A stretch of DNA of 32,757 bases, taken from NCBI GenBank assembly GCA_944387895.1, contig CALXGQ010000017.1:1-32757 (forward strand), written 5' to 3'. The position numbers and the translations under genes were made by a program. Source of the DNA: an uncultured Clostridia bacterium. GTDB taxonomy: Bacteria; Bacillota; Clostridia; Oscillospirales; QAKW01. The notes beneath the pieces were generated by a model. It saw only the letters and a list, made by a program, of their open reading frames with translations, searched no databases and was not told the DNA's origin. Below, piece after piece: positions 17,932 through 25,425 of this stretch. Positions within the stretch are counted from its first letter, which is position 1; the number at the start of each line of letters is the position of its first letter.

Positions 17932-18422
17932 TCAAACAACCCCCTCAGCGGCCGGATTTTGATGACGCTGTTTTCCAGATCGATCTCGAGCACCACTTCG
18001 TCGATCTTTGGCACCAGCAGCACCCGGCTGCCTGTTACTTCAAAAACGTCGTTTGCGCCGGTGGTGATGACGTCGGTTACTTTTCCGTAGACTTCTCCGG
18101 TATCGATGTCTTCAACGGTCAGGCCGAGGATATCCTGAATGAAAAACTGCCCATCTTCCAGCGGGATCTCGTCTTTTTTTAGATAGACCAGCTTGCCGAC
18201 CAGCTTTTCCGCCGCTTCGATGCTGTCTATGCCGCGCAGGCGAACCAGAGCCTGGCCTTTGTGCGCCCGGGCGGAAACCACCTCCATGGGGGCGCCGTCG
18301 ATATAAAGCTTTTTGACGTCACATAAAAATTCGGCGCTGTCGCAATAGGGATAGATGCGCATTTCACCGCGCAGCGCGTGGGTGTTCACAATCTTGCCGG
18401 CTTGCAGCAGATCTTTTTCCAT
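17928..18422 (-). CDS. rimM: 16S rRNA processing protein RimM
   Basis: 164 residues from the ATG at 18422, with GAGGAGG 11 nt before; an open frame upstream to 18557 runs through the promoter and is ignored. The N-terminal domain has AGKIVNTHALRGEMRIYP and the C-terminal PRC-barrel ends VLLVPKIDEVVLEIDLEN. It assists 30S head assembly and binds ribosomal protein S19. Overlaps trmD by 3 bp, implying coupled translation. Confidence 0.95.
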   Translation of the reverse strand: MEKDLLQAGKIVNTHALRGEMRIYPYCDSAEFLCDVKKLYIDGAPMEVVSARAHKGQALVRLRGIDSIEAAEKLVGKLVYLKKDEIPLEDGQFFIQDILGLTVEDIDTGEVYGKVTDVITTGANDVFEVTGSRVLLVPKIDEVVLEIDLENSVIKIRPLRGLFD

Positions 18423-18468
18423 ATTTAAATATTCCTCCTCGGATTGATGAAAAGCTTGATTTTCTATC

Positions 18469-18498
18469 ATTATAGCAGATCTCCCGGAAAAAAAGCAA
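18469..18498 (-). promoter_or_regulatory. Separate promoter for rimM-trmD
   Basis: On minus, a TTGCTT box (complement of 18493-18498), 18 bp, and an extended -10 TGC-TATAAT (complement of 18469-18474). It overlaps the U tract of the upstream terminator, so rimM-trmD can be transcribed apart from rpsP-khpA. Confidence 0.65.
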
Positions 18499-18525
18499 CA
18501 GCTCCGTAAAATAATTACGGAGCTG
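18488..18525 (-). terminator. Terminator between khpA and rimM
   Basis: An 11-bp perfect stem (CAGCTCCGTAA 18499-18509 with TTACGGAGCTG 18515-18525, 5-nt loop) is followed on minus by TTGCTTTTTTT. It would end or reduce transcription from the ffh side. Confidence 0.8.
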
Positions 18526-18540
18526 CCTGCCGGAAATCCG

Positions 18541-18768
18541 CTATTTGATTTCAACAATCACCTTTTTCGGCATCTTAAAAGAAGCAGATTTGACAATGGC
18601 GCGAATAGCCTTTGCGATCTTGCCGTGTTTGCCGATCACGCGGCCCATATCGTCCGGAGCGACGTGCAATTCATAAACGATTGCCTCTTCGGTTTCCGAT
18701 TCGGTAACGGTTACGGCCTCCGTATCCTCTACCAGCGACTGCGCCAGAAAAATAATGAGTTCATTCAT
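18541..18768 (-). CDS. khpA: KH-domain RNA-binding protein KhpA (YlqC)
   Basis: 75 residues with a single KH fold and the GxxG loop GKHG at 46-49 inside MGRVIGKHGKIAKAIRA. Always small and placed between rpsP and rimM in Firmicutes, where it partners KhpB in RNA binding linked to cell elongation and division. GAGGA lies 6 nt before the ATG. The rpsP stop is 15 nt upstream. Confidence 0.95.
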   Translation of the reverse strand: MNELIIFLAQSLVEDTEAVTVTESETEEAIVYELHVAPDDMGRVIGKHGKIAKAIRAIVKSASFKMPKKVIVEIK

Positions 18769-18783
18769 GTTGCGTCCTCGCGA

Positions 18784-19026
18784 TCAGAGAATTTCATGCT
18801 TTTTCAGCAGAGCTTTAACCGTATCGGTAGGCTGGGCGCCGTTTTTGATCCAGGCCTTTGCCTTTTCTCCGTCGATGGTAACGGTGGCCGGCTCGGTGCA
18901 GGGATTATAGGTGCCGATCTCCTCGATGAATCTGCCGTCGCGGGGATAGCGGGAATCAGCAACAACGATCCGATAGGTGGGAGCCTTCTTCGCCCCGAGT
19001 CTTCTCAATCTGATTTTTACTGCCAT
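18784..19026 (-). CDS. rpsP: 30S ribosomal protein S16
   Basis: 80 residues beginning [26 protein letters not shown], the conserved S16 N-terminus, with YNPCTEP and the [12 protein letters not shown] end. A TTG 7 codons earlier is open, but the ATG at 19026 gives the canonical protein and has AAGGAG before it. Assembles in the 30S body near 16S rRNA. Confidence 0.98.
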   Translation of the reverse strand: MAVKIRLRRLGAKKAPTYRIVVADSRYPRDGRFIEEIGTYNPCTEPATVTIDGEKAKAWIKNGAQPTDTVKALLKKHEIL

Positions 19027-19058
19027 GTTTTTATTCACTCCTTTCAAAAATTCATATT

Positions 19059-20381
19059 TTAAAAACCAAAACCCCGGCGTTTGCCTTTTTTGGATTTCAG
19101 TTGTTTAAGCATTTTCTGCATCTGCTCAAATTGCTTGAGCAGCCGGTTGACCATTTCAACAGAGGTTCCGCTTCCTGCGGCGATCCTGCGCCTGCGGGAC
19201 GCGTTCATCAAGGAGGGGTCGTTCCGTTCTTCCGGCGTCATGGAAAGGATGATCGCCTCTGTCTGCGCCATCTGCTTTTCGTCGATGTGCAGATCTTTCA
19301 TCTGGGCGGGATTGACGCCGGGCATCATGCCGATCAGGTTTTCCAGCGGCCCCATTTTTTTGAGCTGCCGCATCTGATCCAGAAAGTCCTGAAGGGTAAA
19401 GCGGTTTTTCTTCAGCTTTTCCTCCAGCGCGGCGGCCTCTTTTTCGTCGTAGGCCTCCTGGGCTTTATCGATCAGGGAAAGAACGTCGCCCATCCCCAGA
19501 ATGCGGGAGGCCATCCGATCGGGATGAAAGGGCTCGATATCGGTGAGCTTTTCGCCGACGCCGGCGAATTTGATGGGTTTCCCGGTAATATATTTGACAG
19601 AAAGCGCCGCGCCTCCGCGGGTGTCGCCGTCCAGCTTGGTAAGAATAACGCCGTCGATGTTCAGCAGCTGATCAAAGCGCTCGGCCATATTGACCGCGTC
19701 CTGACCGGTCATGGCGTCGACGACCAGCAGAATTTCATGGGGATGAACTGCGTCCCGGATATCGGAAAGCTCGGTCATCAGAGCGTCGTCGATATGCAGG
19801 CGGCCGGCCGTATCCAGAATAACAAGGTCGTTGCCGTACTTTTTGGCGTGGGCGATTGCCTGGGTGGCGATCCTGACCGGATTTTTTTCTCCTTCGATTT
19901 TGAAAACAGGAACGTCGACGCCCTTGCCCACGATTTCAAGCTGCGTGATCGCCGCCGGACGGTAAACGTCGCAGGCGACCAGAAGGGGGCGGCGCCCCTT
20001 TTTCTTGAAATAACCGGCCAGCTTTCCGCTCTGGGTTGTTTTACCGGTACCCTGAAGGCCGACCATCATCAGAATCGTCGGGGGGCTGGAGGCCAGCTTG
20101 ATGGTGGCCGTTTCAGAGCCCATGAGCGCCGTCAGCTCCTCATTGACGATTTTAACGACCTGCTGGGCAGGAGTCAGGCTCTCCAGCACGTCGCTGCCCA
20201 CGCAGCGCTCGGAAACCTTGCTGATAAATTCTTTTACGACCTTGAAGCTGACGTCGGCCTCCAAAAGAGCCAGCTTGATCTCCCGCATGGCGGTTTTGAC
20301 GTCCGCTTCCGTCAGGTGCCCGTGCTGGCGTAGGTTTTTAAAGGCCCGTGCAAGTTTTTCGCTTAATCCTTCAAAAGCCAT
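19059..20381 (-). CDS. ffh: Signal recognition particle GTPase Ffh
   Basis: 440 residues with N, G and M domains in order. N helices cover 1-95. GTPase motifs are G1 GLQGTGKTT (108-116), DTAGR (190-194) and TKLDG (247-251). The methionine-rich M domain runs from about 300 and binds 4.5S/6S RNA and signal sequences; the [12 protein letters not shown] segment is the SRP-RNA contact. The C-terminus is very basic. It targets nascent membrane and secreted proteins to FtsY/SecYEG. CAGGAG lies within the end of ylxM, 6 nt before the ATG. Confidence 0.98.
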   Translation of the reverse strand: MAFEGLSEKLARAFKNLRQHGHLTEADVKTAMREIKLALLEADVSFKVVKEFISKVSERCVGSDVLESLTPAQQVVKIVNEELTALMGSETATIKLASSPPTILMMVGLQGTGKTTQSGKLAGYFKKKGRRPLLVACDVYRPAAITQLEIVGKGVDVPVFKIEGEKNPVRIATQAIAHAKKYGNDLVILDTAGRLHIDDALMTELSDIRDAVHPHEILLVVDAMTGQDAVNMAERFDQLLNIDGVILTKLDGDTRGGAALSVKYITGKPIKFAGVGEKLTDIEPFHPDRMASRILGMGDVLSLIDKAQEAYDEKEAAALEEKLKKNRFTLQDFLDQMRQLKKMGPLENLIGMMPGVNPAQMKDLHIDEKQMAQTEAIILSMTPEERNDPSLMNASRRRRIAAGSGTSVEMVNRLLKQFEQMQKMLKQLKSKKGKRRGFGF

Positions 20382-20384
20382 TGA

Positions 20385-20750
20385 TTACTCCTGTTCCTTG
20401 AAAGTTTCGGTGATGGAAATGATCTCTTCGGAAAACTGGTTGATTTCCGGCGTGTTGAAATGCCGGTGGTTGAAGTCCCGGATATTCATGGCCAGGTTGC
20501 GAATCTGCTCGATCTGCCCCTCCAGCCCGGAATAACGCCGGTAAAAGCCAAGGCGCTCTTCGGTTTCCGCCAGAAACTGTTCGCCGCGCTTGATATTGTC
20601 CCGAACGCCCTGACGGGTAATATTCATGTGCTGGGCAATCTCGGAAAGGGAAAGGTCTTCATTATAATATAGCTCCAGCGCATTTTTCATTTTTGGCGCA
20701 AGCAGGTTGCCATAGAAATCGATCAGCAGGGAAAAGTGCAGGTCTTTCAC
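20385..20750 (-). CDS. ylxM: YlxM/p13-like helix-turn-helix protein
   Basis: 121 residues from the GTG at 20750, chosen because AAGGAG is 9 nt upstream; an in-frame TTG at 20783 lacks such a site. The sequence FSLLIDFYGNLLAPKM and the sigma-4-like helix-turn-helix DLSLSEIAQHMNITRQGVRDNIKRGE (about 34-59) identify UPF0122/YlxM. It is nearly always found before ffh and is thought to modulate the SRP or its expression. The family is widespread but its exact action is unsettled. Confidence 0.93.
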   Translation of the reverse strand: MKDLHFSLLIDFYGNLLAPKMKNALELYYNEDLSLSEIAQHMNITRQGVRDNIKRGEQFLAETEERLGFYRRYSGLEGQIEQIRNLAMNIRDFNHRHFNTPEINQFSEEIISITETFKEQE

Positions 20751-20774
20751 TGTTATTCGCTCCTTGGATTCGAT

Positions 20775-20793
20775 GTAAAGCAATTAGCTTTAC
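20775..20793. promoter_or_regulatory. Palindrome at the start of the ylxM-ffh transcript
   Basis: GTAAAGC (20775-20781) and GCTTTAC (20787-20793) form a 7-bp inverted repeat with a 5-bp centre, lying 2 bp downstream of the -10 box, over the probable transcription start. It is either an operator or a 5' hairpin in the leader. Confidence 0.45.
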
Positions 20794-20795
20794 AC

Positions 20796-20824
20796 ATTAT
20801 AAACGATGGAGTCTTTTTTGTCAA
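20796..20824 (-). promoter_or_regulatory. Promoter of the ylxM-ffh-rpsP-khpA operon
   Basis: On minus, perfect TTGACA (complement of 20819-20824), 17 bp, perfect TATAAT (complement of 20796-20801). No other strong promoter appears until the rimM one. Confidence 0.9.
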
Positions 20825-20875
20825 TAGAAAACAGAAAAATATATGGAATCTGCCGTTGTTTTCCGAAAAAACGGC

Positions 20876-20903
20876 TTGACAGCGAAAAAAACTGTGATAT
20901 ACT
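20876..20903 (+). promoter_or_regulatory. alaS promoter
   Basis: TTGACA (20876-20881), 16 bp, TATACT (20898-20903) with extended TG at 20895-20896. Transcription would start about 20910, leaving a leader of roughly 230 nt. Confidence 0.82.
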
Positions 20904-20909
20904 TAAAAG

Positions 20910-21132
20910 GCAAGCAATGACGAAAAATCCCGCTTTTTCGGCCCCCTACAGAGAAAAGAGCAATGGTGAGAGCTCTTGGCGGAAGGACTGGCGGCGGCTG
21001 TTTTTCCGAGCAAAACCGCAGAGCCGGCGTTAACGGCTGAAGAATGAGCGGCACGTTCAGTGCAATCAGGGTGGTACCGCGGAGGATGCTCCGTCCCTGT
21101 TTGATCTGAGGGTGCTTTTATATTTTTCGGAG
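20910..21132 (+). promoter_or_regulatory. T-box riboswitch upstream of alaS
   Basis: The T-box AGGGTGGTACCGCGG begins at 21068. The antiterminator is clear: CAGGG (21067-21071) pairs with CCCTG (21095-21099) and CGGAG (21080-21084) with CTCCG (21089-21093), leaving the TGGTACC bulge. Stem I includes the AGAG segment near 20951 and a distal GGTGAGA. I could not place the Ala specifier codon with certainty. The terminator is weak: GTCCCT with AGGG-GC at about 21093-21115, then TTTTATATTTTT. CTCCG can instead pair with CGGAG at 21128-21132, inside the alaS ribosome site. Confidence 0.88.
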
Positions 21133-21142
21133 GGTTAGCATC

Positions 21143-23767
21143 ATGAAGTATATGGGTTTGAACGAAATCAGGGAGAAATATCTTTCTTTCTTTGAATCAA
21201 AAGGCCATCTCCGGCTGAACAGTTTTTCTCTGATTCCAAGCAATGATAAGTCGCTGCTTCTGATCAATTCCGGCATGGCGCCGATGAAGAAGTACTTTAC
21301 CGGCGAAGTGACGCCGCCGAGCAAGCGCGTTACCACCTGCCAGAAATGTATTCGGACGCCGGATCTTGAGCGGGTGGGGCATACCGCCCGGCACGGGACT
21401 TATTTTGAAATGCTGGGTAATTTTTCCTTTGGAGACTACTTCAAGGAGCAGGCCATTGCCTGGGCGTGGGAATTTCTGACCGAGGTGATGGAGATCCCCG
21501 GAGAGCTGCTGTGGCCGTCGGTTTATGAAAGCGATGAAGAGGCCTACGCGATCTGGCGCGATCAGATCGGGATCCCGGAGGAGCGGATCATCCGCCTGGG
21601 GAAAGAGGATAATTTCTGGGAGCACGGCACCGGCCCCTGCGGCCCCTGCAGCGAAATTTATTTCGACCGTGGCGAAAAATACGGCTGCGGCTCTCCGGAT
21701 TGCCGGCCCGGCTGCGAGTGCGACCGTTATATGGAGATTTGGAACAACGTTTTTTCCCAGTTCAATAATATGGGCGATGGAACGTATACGGAGCTGGAGC
21801 ATAAGAATATCGATACCGGCATGGGGCTGGAACGTCTGGCCTGCGTGATTCAGAGCGTCGACAATATGTTTGAAGTGGATACGATCCGGAATATTCTGAA
21901 CCGGGTCTGTGCGCTGGCGGGGATCTCCTATGGCGAGAATGAGCAGAAGGATATCTCCATCCGCGCCATCACCGATCACGCAAGAGCGGCCGTTTTCATG
22001 ATCTGCGACGGCATCATCCCCTCCAACGAAGGGCGGGGCTATGTTCTGCGCCGGCTGATCCGCCGCGCCGCGCGCCACGGCAAGCTTCTGGGTATCTCCG
22101 GCGCGTTTCTTCCGGAGCTTTGCGACGTTGTGATCGAAGAGAATAAGGCCGGGTATCCGGAGCTGGTTGAAAAGGAAACGCTGATCAAAAAGGTGATTTC
22201 CCATGAAGAGGCTTCCTTTGCCAAAACCATCGATCAGGGGTTGGAGATGCTGGAAAGTCTGACGGCCGCGGGAGGTACTTTGTCGGGCCGCGACGCCTTC
22301 AGGCTGTACGACACCTATGGCTTCCCTCTGGATCTGACCCGGGACATTCTGGAAGAAAAAGGCATGAAGGTAGACGAAGAGGGCTTTGCCCGGCTCATGG
22401 AGGAGCAGCGCAATCTGGCGCGCTCTTCCCGGAAGGCGGCGGACGCGGAATCCTGGAAAAGCGACGGCGTTGCTTTGGACGGTATCGAGAAAACCTCCTT
22501 TATCGGTTATGATCACGATGCCGGCGAAGCCACGGTGCTGGGGATCGTGGCGGAGGGAGAGCGCAAGGACTCCGTCATCGAGGGCGAAAAGGCGATTGTG
22601 ATTCTGGATCAAACGCCCTTCTACGGGGAAAGCGGCGGCCAGGTGGGGGATAGCGGCGTCATCGAATGCGGCGCCTCCCGGTTCCGCGTGGAGAACACCA
22701 CCCGAAGCAGCTCCGGCGTGTTCCTGCATCTGGGCGTGATGGAGGCGGGCGTGCTGAGTGTCGGCGATCATGCGGCGGCCGGAATCGATGCGGAGCGCCG
22801 CGCGGCTATCCGCAGAAATCATACGGCGGCGCATCTGCTCCAGGCGGCTTTGCGCACGGTGCTGGGCAAGCATGTGGAGCAGGCCGGGCAGCTTGTCAAC
22901 GAGCACGCCGTCCGGTTCGATTTTACGCATTTTTCCGCTTTGAGCGCGGAGGAGCTGGAAGCGGTGGAAACCAGAGTGAACCAGATCATTCTCAGCGGCT
23001 GTGAGGTGCTGAATTATGAAACCGGCATCGAAGAAGCCAAAGCAAAGGGCGCCATGGCGCTTTTCGGCGAAAAATACGGTGATCGCGTGCGCGTGGTGGA
23101 GGTGCCCGGCGCTTCGATTGAGCTTTGCGGCGGTACCCACGTTCAGAATACCGGAAAGATGGGGCTGTTCAAGATCCTCTCCGAAAACGGCGTGGCGTCC
23201 GGCGTGCGCCGGATCGAGGCCGTCACCGGGCTGGAGGTGCTGCAGCTGCTGAACCGATATCAGGCGGAGATCGCCGGCGCGGCCGCGGTGCTGAAATGCA
23301 ACGCCGCGCAGAATCTGCTGCCGAAATGCCGGGCGTTGATGGACGAGGTGAAAACCTTGCAGAATGCGCTGGCGGCCGCCAATAAGAAGATGGCGGAGCA
23401 GCAATCCGGATCCATGTTCGACCATGCGGTTGAAGTTGGCGGCCTTCAGATCGTCACCGCTCTTTTGAAGGACGGCGACGCCAAAACCCTGCGGGATCTG
23501 GGCGACGATCTGAAAGCAAACCGCAGTAATTTCGTTGCGGTTCTGGCCAATATCAGCGGAGAAAAGGGCAATCTGCTCGCTGTTTGCAGCAGGGAGGCGA
23601 TCGAAAAAGGCGTATCGGCCGGGAAGCTGGTCAGCCTGGTCGCCGGTGTGACCGGCGGTAAGGGCGGCGGCAAGCCGGATAGCGCCATGGCCGGTATGGG
23701 GAATATCAGTAAGGCGGAAGACGCGTTGAATCAAGCGGTGTCTTTCGTAACGGAAATGATGAAGTGA
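21143..23767 (+). CDS. alaS: Alanyl-tRNA synthetase
   Basis: 874 residues, class II synthetase. The catalytic core is at the N-terminus (SGMAPMKKYFTGEVTPP, GNFSFGDYFK, and the zinc-like CGCGSPDCRPGCECD insertion). The editing domain carries the metal ligands His560 and His564 (HTAAH) and Cys662 and His666 (CGGTH). The C-terminal DHHA1 oligomerisation domain is Gly-rich (GGKGGGKPDSAMAG). It charges tRNA-Ala from the G3:U70 identity and edits Ser and Gly. CGGAGGG lies 8 nt before the ATG. First of a four-gene unit with hinT, a phosphoribosyltransferase and a CofE-like protein. Confidence 0.98.
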   Translation: MKYMGLNEIREKYLSFFESKGHLRLNSFSLIPSNDKSLLLINSGMAPMKKYFTGEVTPPSKRVTTCQKCIRTPDLERVGHTARHGTYFEMLGNFSFGDYFKEQAIAWAWEFLTEVMEIPGELLWPSVYESDEEAYAIWRDQIGIPEERIIRLGKEDNFWEHGTGPCGPCSEIYFDRGEKYGCGSPDCRPGCECDRYMEIWNNVFSQFNNMGDGTYTELEHKNIDTGMGLERLACVIQSVDNMFEVDTIRNILNRVCALAGISYGENEQKDISIRAITDHARAAVFMICDGIIPSNEGRGYVLRRLIRRAARHGKLLGISGAFLPELCDVVIEENKAGYPELVEKETLIKKVISHEEASFAKTIDQGLEMLESLTAAGGTLSGRDAFRLYDTYGFPLDLTRDILEEKGMKVDEEGFARLMEEQRNLARSSRKAADAESWKSDGVALDGIEKTSFIGYDHDAGEATVLGIVAEGERKDSVIEGEKAIVILDQTPFYGESGGQVGDSGVIECGASRFRVENTTRSSSGVFLHLGVMEAGVLSVGDHAAAGIDAERRAAIRRNHTAAHLLQAALRTVLGKHVEQAGQLVNEHAVRFDFTHFSALSAEELEAVETRVNQIILSGCEVLNYETGIEEAKAKGAMALFGEKYGDRVRVVEVPGASIELCGGTHVQNTGKMGLFKILSENGVASGVRRIEAVTGLEVLQLLNRYQAEIAGAAAVLKCNAAQNLLPKCRALMDEVKTLQNALAAANKKMAEQQSGSMFDHAVEVGGLQIVTALLKDGDAKTLRDLGDDLKANRSNFVAVLANISGEKGNLLAVCSREAIEKGVSAGKLVSLVAGVTGGKGGGKPDSAMAGMGNISKAEDALNQAVSFVTEMMK

Positions 23768-23781
23768 GGAGGAGCGAAGCG

Positions 23782-24123
23782 ATGAACGATTGTATTTTTT
23801 GTAAAATAGCCGCCGGAGAAATTCCCGGCAACAAAGTGTATGAGGACGATCAGGTAGTGGCGTTTTATGACCTCAATCCCGCAGCGAAGGTTCATCTGCT
23901 GGTCATTCCCAGAGAGCATATCGCCAATATGATGGAAATCAACGCCGCAAACAGCGCGGTGGTGGCGCATATTTTTGAAGTGATTGCCAAGCTCGCCAAA
24001 GAGCTGAAGCTGGAAAAGGGCTTTCGCGTTGTCAGCAATTGCAACGCCTATGCGGGTCAAAGTGTTTTTCACCTTCATTTCCATGTGCTGGGCGGAGAGC
24101 AGCTCTCCCTTACCATGTGTTGA
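23782..24123 (+). CDS. hinT: HIT-family (HinT-like) nucleotide hydrolase
   Basis: 113 residues from the ATG at 23782, with GAGGAGG 9 nt upstream. It begins CIFCKIAAGEIPGNKVYED and ends with the histidine triad HLHFHVLGG. HinT proteins hydrolyse nucleoside phosphoramidates and aminoacyl-adenylates. The position directly after alaS fits a role in clearing adenylate leakage from a synthetase, which is inference. Confidence 0.95.
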   Translation: MNDCIFCKIAAGEIPGNKVYEDDQVVAFYDLNPAAKVHLLVIPREHIANMMEINAANSAVVAHIFEVIAKLAKELKLEKGFRVVSNCNAYAGQSVFHLHFHVLGGEQLSLTMC

Positions 24124-24135
24124 GGAGGCGGCGGG

Positions 24136-24675
24136 ATGAAGACGTATAAACTGAAGGTCGCGGGTCTGGAACGGGATCTGCCGATCTGCCCGGTCAACGA
24201 GCATCTGGATATCGCGGCGTTTGTCATTTTCGGCGATGTTGAGCTGACTGTTGCCTGTGCCCGGGAGCTGATCAAAAAAATGCCGCCCCACGATATCATG
24301 ATCACCGCGGAATCGAAAGGGATTCCGTTGATTCACGAAATGGCGCGGCAGACGGGGGAAAATCAGTATATTTTAGCGCGTAAGGAGCCAAAATTGTATA
24401 TGAAGGATGTCTTTACCGTCGAGGTCAACTCCATCACCACCGATCATCGCCAGAGCCTTTGTATCGACGGCAAGGATCGCGAGGCGATGCGCGGCAAGCG
24501 GGTGGTTATCATCGACGACGTTATTTCGACCGGTGAATCTCTGCGGGCGCTGGAGCAGCTTGTTGAAGCCGCCGGCGGTGAGATTGTCGCCAGGATGGCG
24601 ATTCTGGCCGAAGGGGATGCCAGCGACCGGGAGGACATCATCACGCTGGCGCCTCTACCGTTGTTCTTGAAATAA
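24136..24675 (+). CDS. Adenine/xanthine phosphoribosyltransferase-like protein
   Basis: 179 residues of the type I phosphoribosyltransferase fold, with the PRPP-binding loop VVIIDDVISTGES at 123-135. The surrounding layout, with AESKGIPLIHEM before and an ILAR/YMKD segment in the middle, is APRT/XPRT-like. It would join a purine base to PRPP in the cytoplasm. Substrate cannot be decided: it differs from textbook Apt and Xpt, and a regulatory PurR-like role is less likely because no DNA-binding domain is present. Starts 12 nt after hinT with GAGGAGG. Confidence 0.82.
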   Translation: MKTYKLKVAGLERDLPICPVNEHLDIAAFVIFGDVELTVACARELIKKMPPHDIMITAESKGIPLIHEMARQTGENQYILARKEPKLYMKDVFTVEVNSITTDHRQSLCIDGKDREAMRGKRVVIIDDVISTGESLRALEQLVEAAGGEIVARMAILAEGDASDREDIITLAPLPLFLK

Positions 24676-24688
24676 GGAGGGTTGAAAA

Positions 24689-25390
24689 ATGACAGAATTG
24701 AAACCGAATGAAGGTAAAAATGAAATCATCGAGGTGGACGGCGTATCCTACCGCCGCCTTCCCATCAAAACCCATGTGGTGACGGATCAGGATAAGATCG
24801 AGGACGTGGCGGAAAAATATGCCAAGGATCTGATGATGGAGGGGGACGTGCTCTTCATTTCGGAAAAATGCGTCGCCTGTACGCAGAAGCGCGCCATTCC
24901 CATGTCGGAAATCAAGCCCCGGCCGCTGGCACGGCTGCTTTGTAAATTTGTTTATAAATCCCCGTATGGGATCGGGCTGAGCATTCCCGAAACCATGGAG
25001 ATGGCGCTGCAGGAGTGCGGCACGTTGAAGATCCTCTACGCCGCATTCCGCTCTGCGCTGGGCAAGCTGGTGGGCAAGAGAGGGATCTTTTATGATATAG
25101 CGGGCCCGAAAGCCCGCTCTATCGACGGCCCCTGCGACTGCACGATCCCGCCCTATAACCACTATGTTGTTCTGGGACCCCGGGATCCCGATAAGGTGGC
25201 GGTTCAGATTCGGGAACGGATCGGGTTCGACGTTTGCATCGTGGATATCAACGATATCGACGGCGTGATTCTCGGCGTATCCGATGAAAGGATGGATCGG
25301 ACTTTGTATGCCCGCATCCTGAAGGACAACCCCCTGGGTCAGAGCGGCCAGCAGACTCCGATGGGCATCATCAGAAAAGTAACGGAATAA
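24689..25390 (+). CDS. CofE-like (F420-0:gamma-glutamyl ligase family) protein
   Basis: 233 residues resembling the CofE/FbiB-type F420-0:gamma-glutamyl ligase family. Features are the acidic GDVLFISEKCVACTQKRAI segment, GPKARSIDGPCDC, and the C-terminal half with VQIRERIGFDVCIVDINDIDGVILGVSD. True CofE adds glutamate to coenzyme F420-0 using GTP. No other F420 gene is seen here, and organisms of this kind generally do not make F420, so the real substrate is probably another acid or phosphate compound. Several Cys residues near 61-64 and 138-140 could hold a metal. GGAGG precedes the ATG, 13 nt after the phosphoribosyltransferase gene. Confidence 0.65.
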   Translation: MTELKPNEGKNEIIEVDGVSYRRLPIKTHVVTDQDKIEDVAEKYAKDLMMEGDVLFISEKCVACTQKRAIPMSEIKPRPLARLLCKFVYKSPYGIGLSIPETMEMALQECGTLKILYAAFRSALGKLVGKRGIFYDIAGPKARSIDGPCDCTIPPYNHYVVLGPRDPDKVAVQIRERIGFDVCIVDINDIDGVILGVSDERMDRTLYARILKDNPLGQSGQQTPMGIIRKVTE

Positions 25391-25425
25391 AAGAACCGGC
25401 GCCGGATCAACCGGCGCCGGTTTTA
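25391..25425. terminator. Bidirectional terminator between the CofE-like gene and mtaB
   Basis: ACCGGCGCCGG (25395-25405) pairs with CCGGCGCCGGT (25411-25421), followed by TTTT on plus and by TTCTTTTATT on minus. It serves both convergent genes and touches the mtaB stop codon. Confidence 0.9.

Noticed and set aside
18422-18557. Longer N-terminus for RimM
   Set aside because: The extra 45 codons run through the terminator and promoter region and do not resemble RimM.
21197-23734. 845-codon open frame opposite alaS
   Set aside because: Same reasoning: antisense to a certain gene with no start signals and biased composition.
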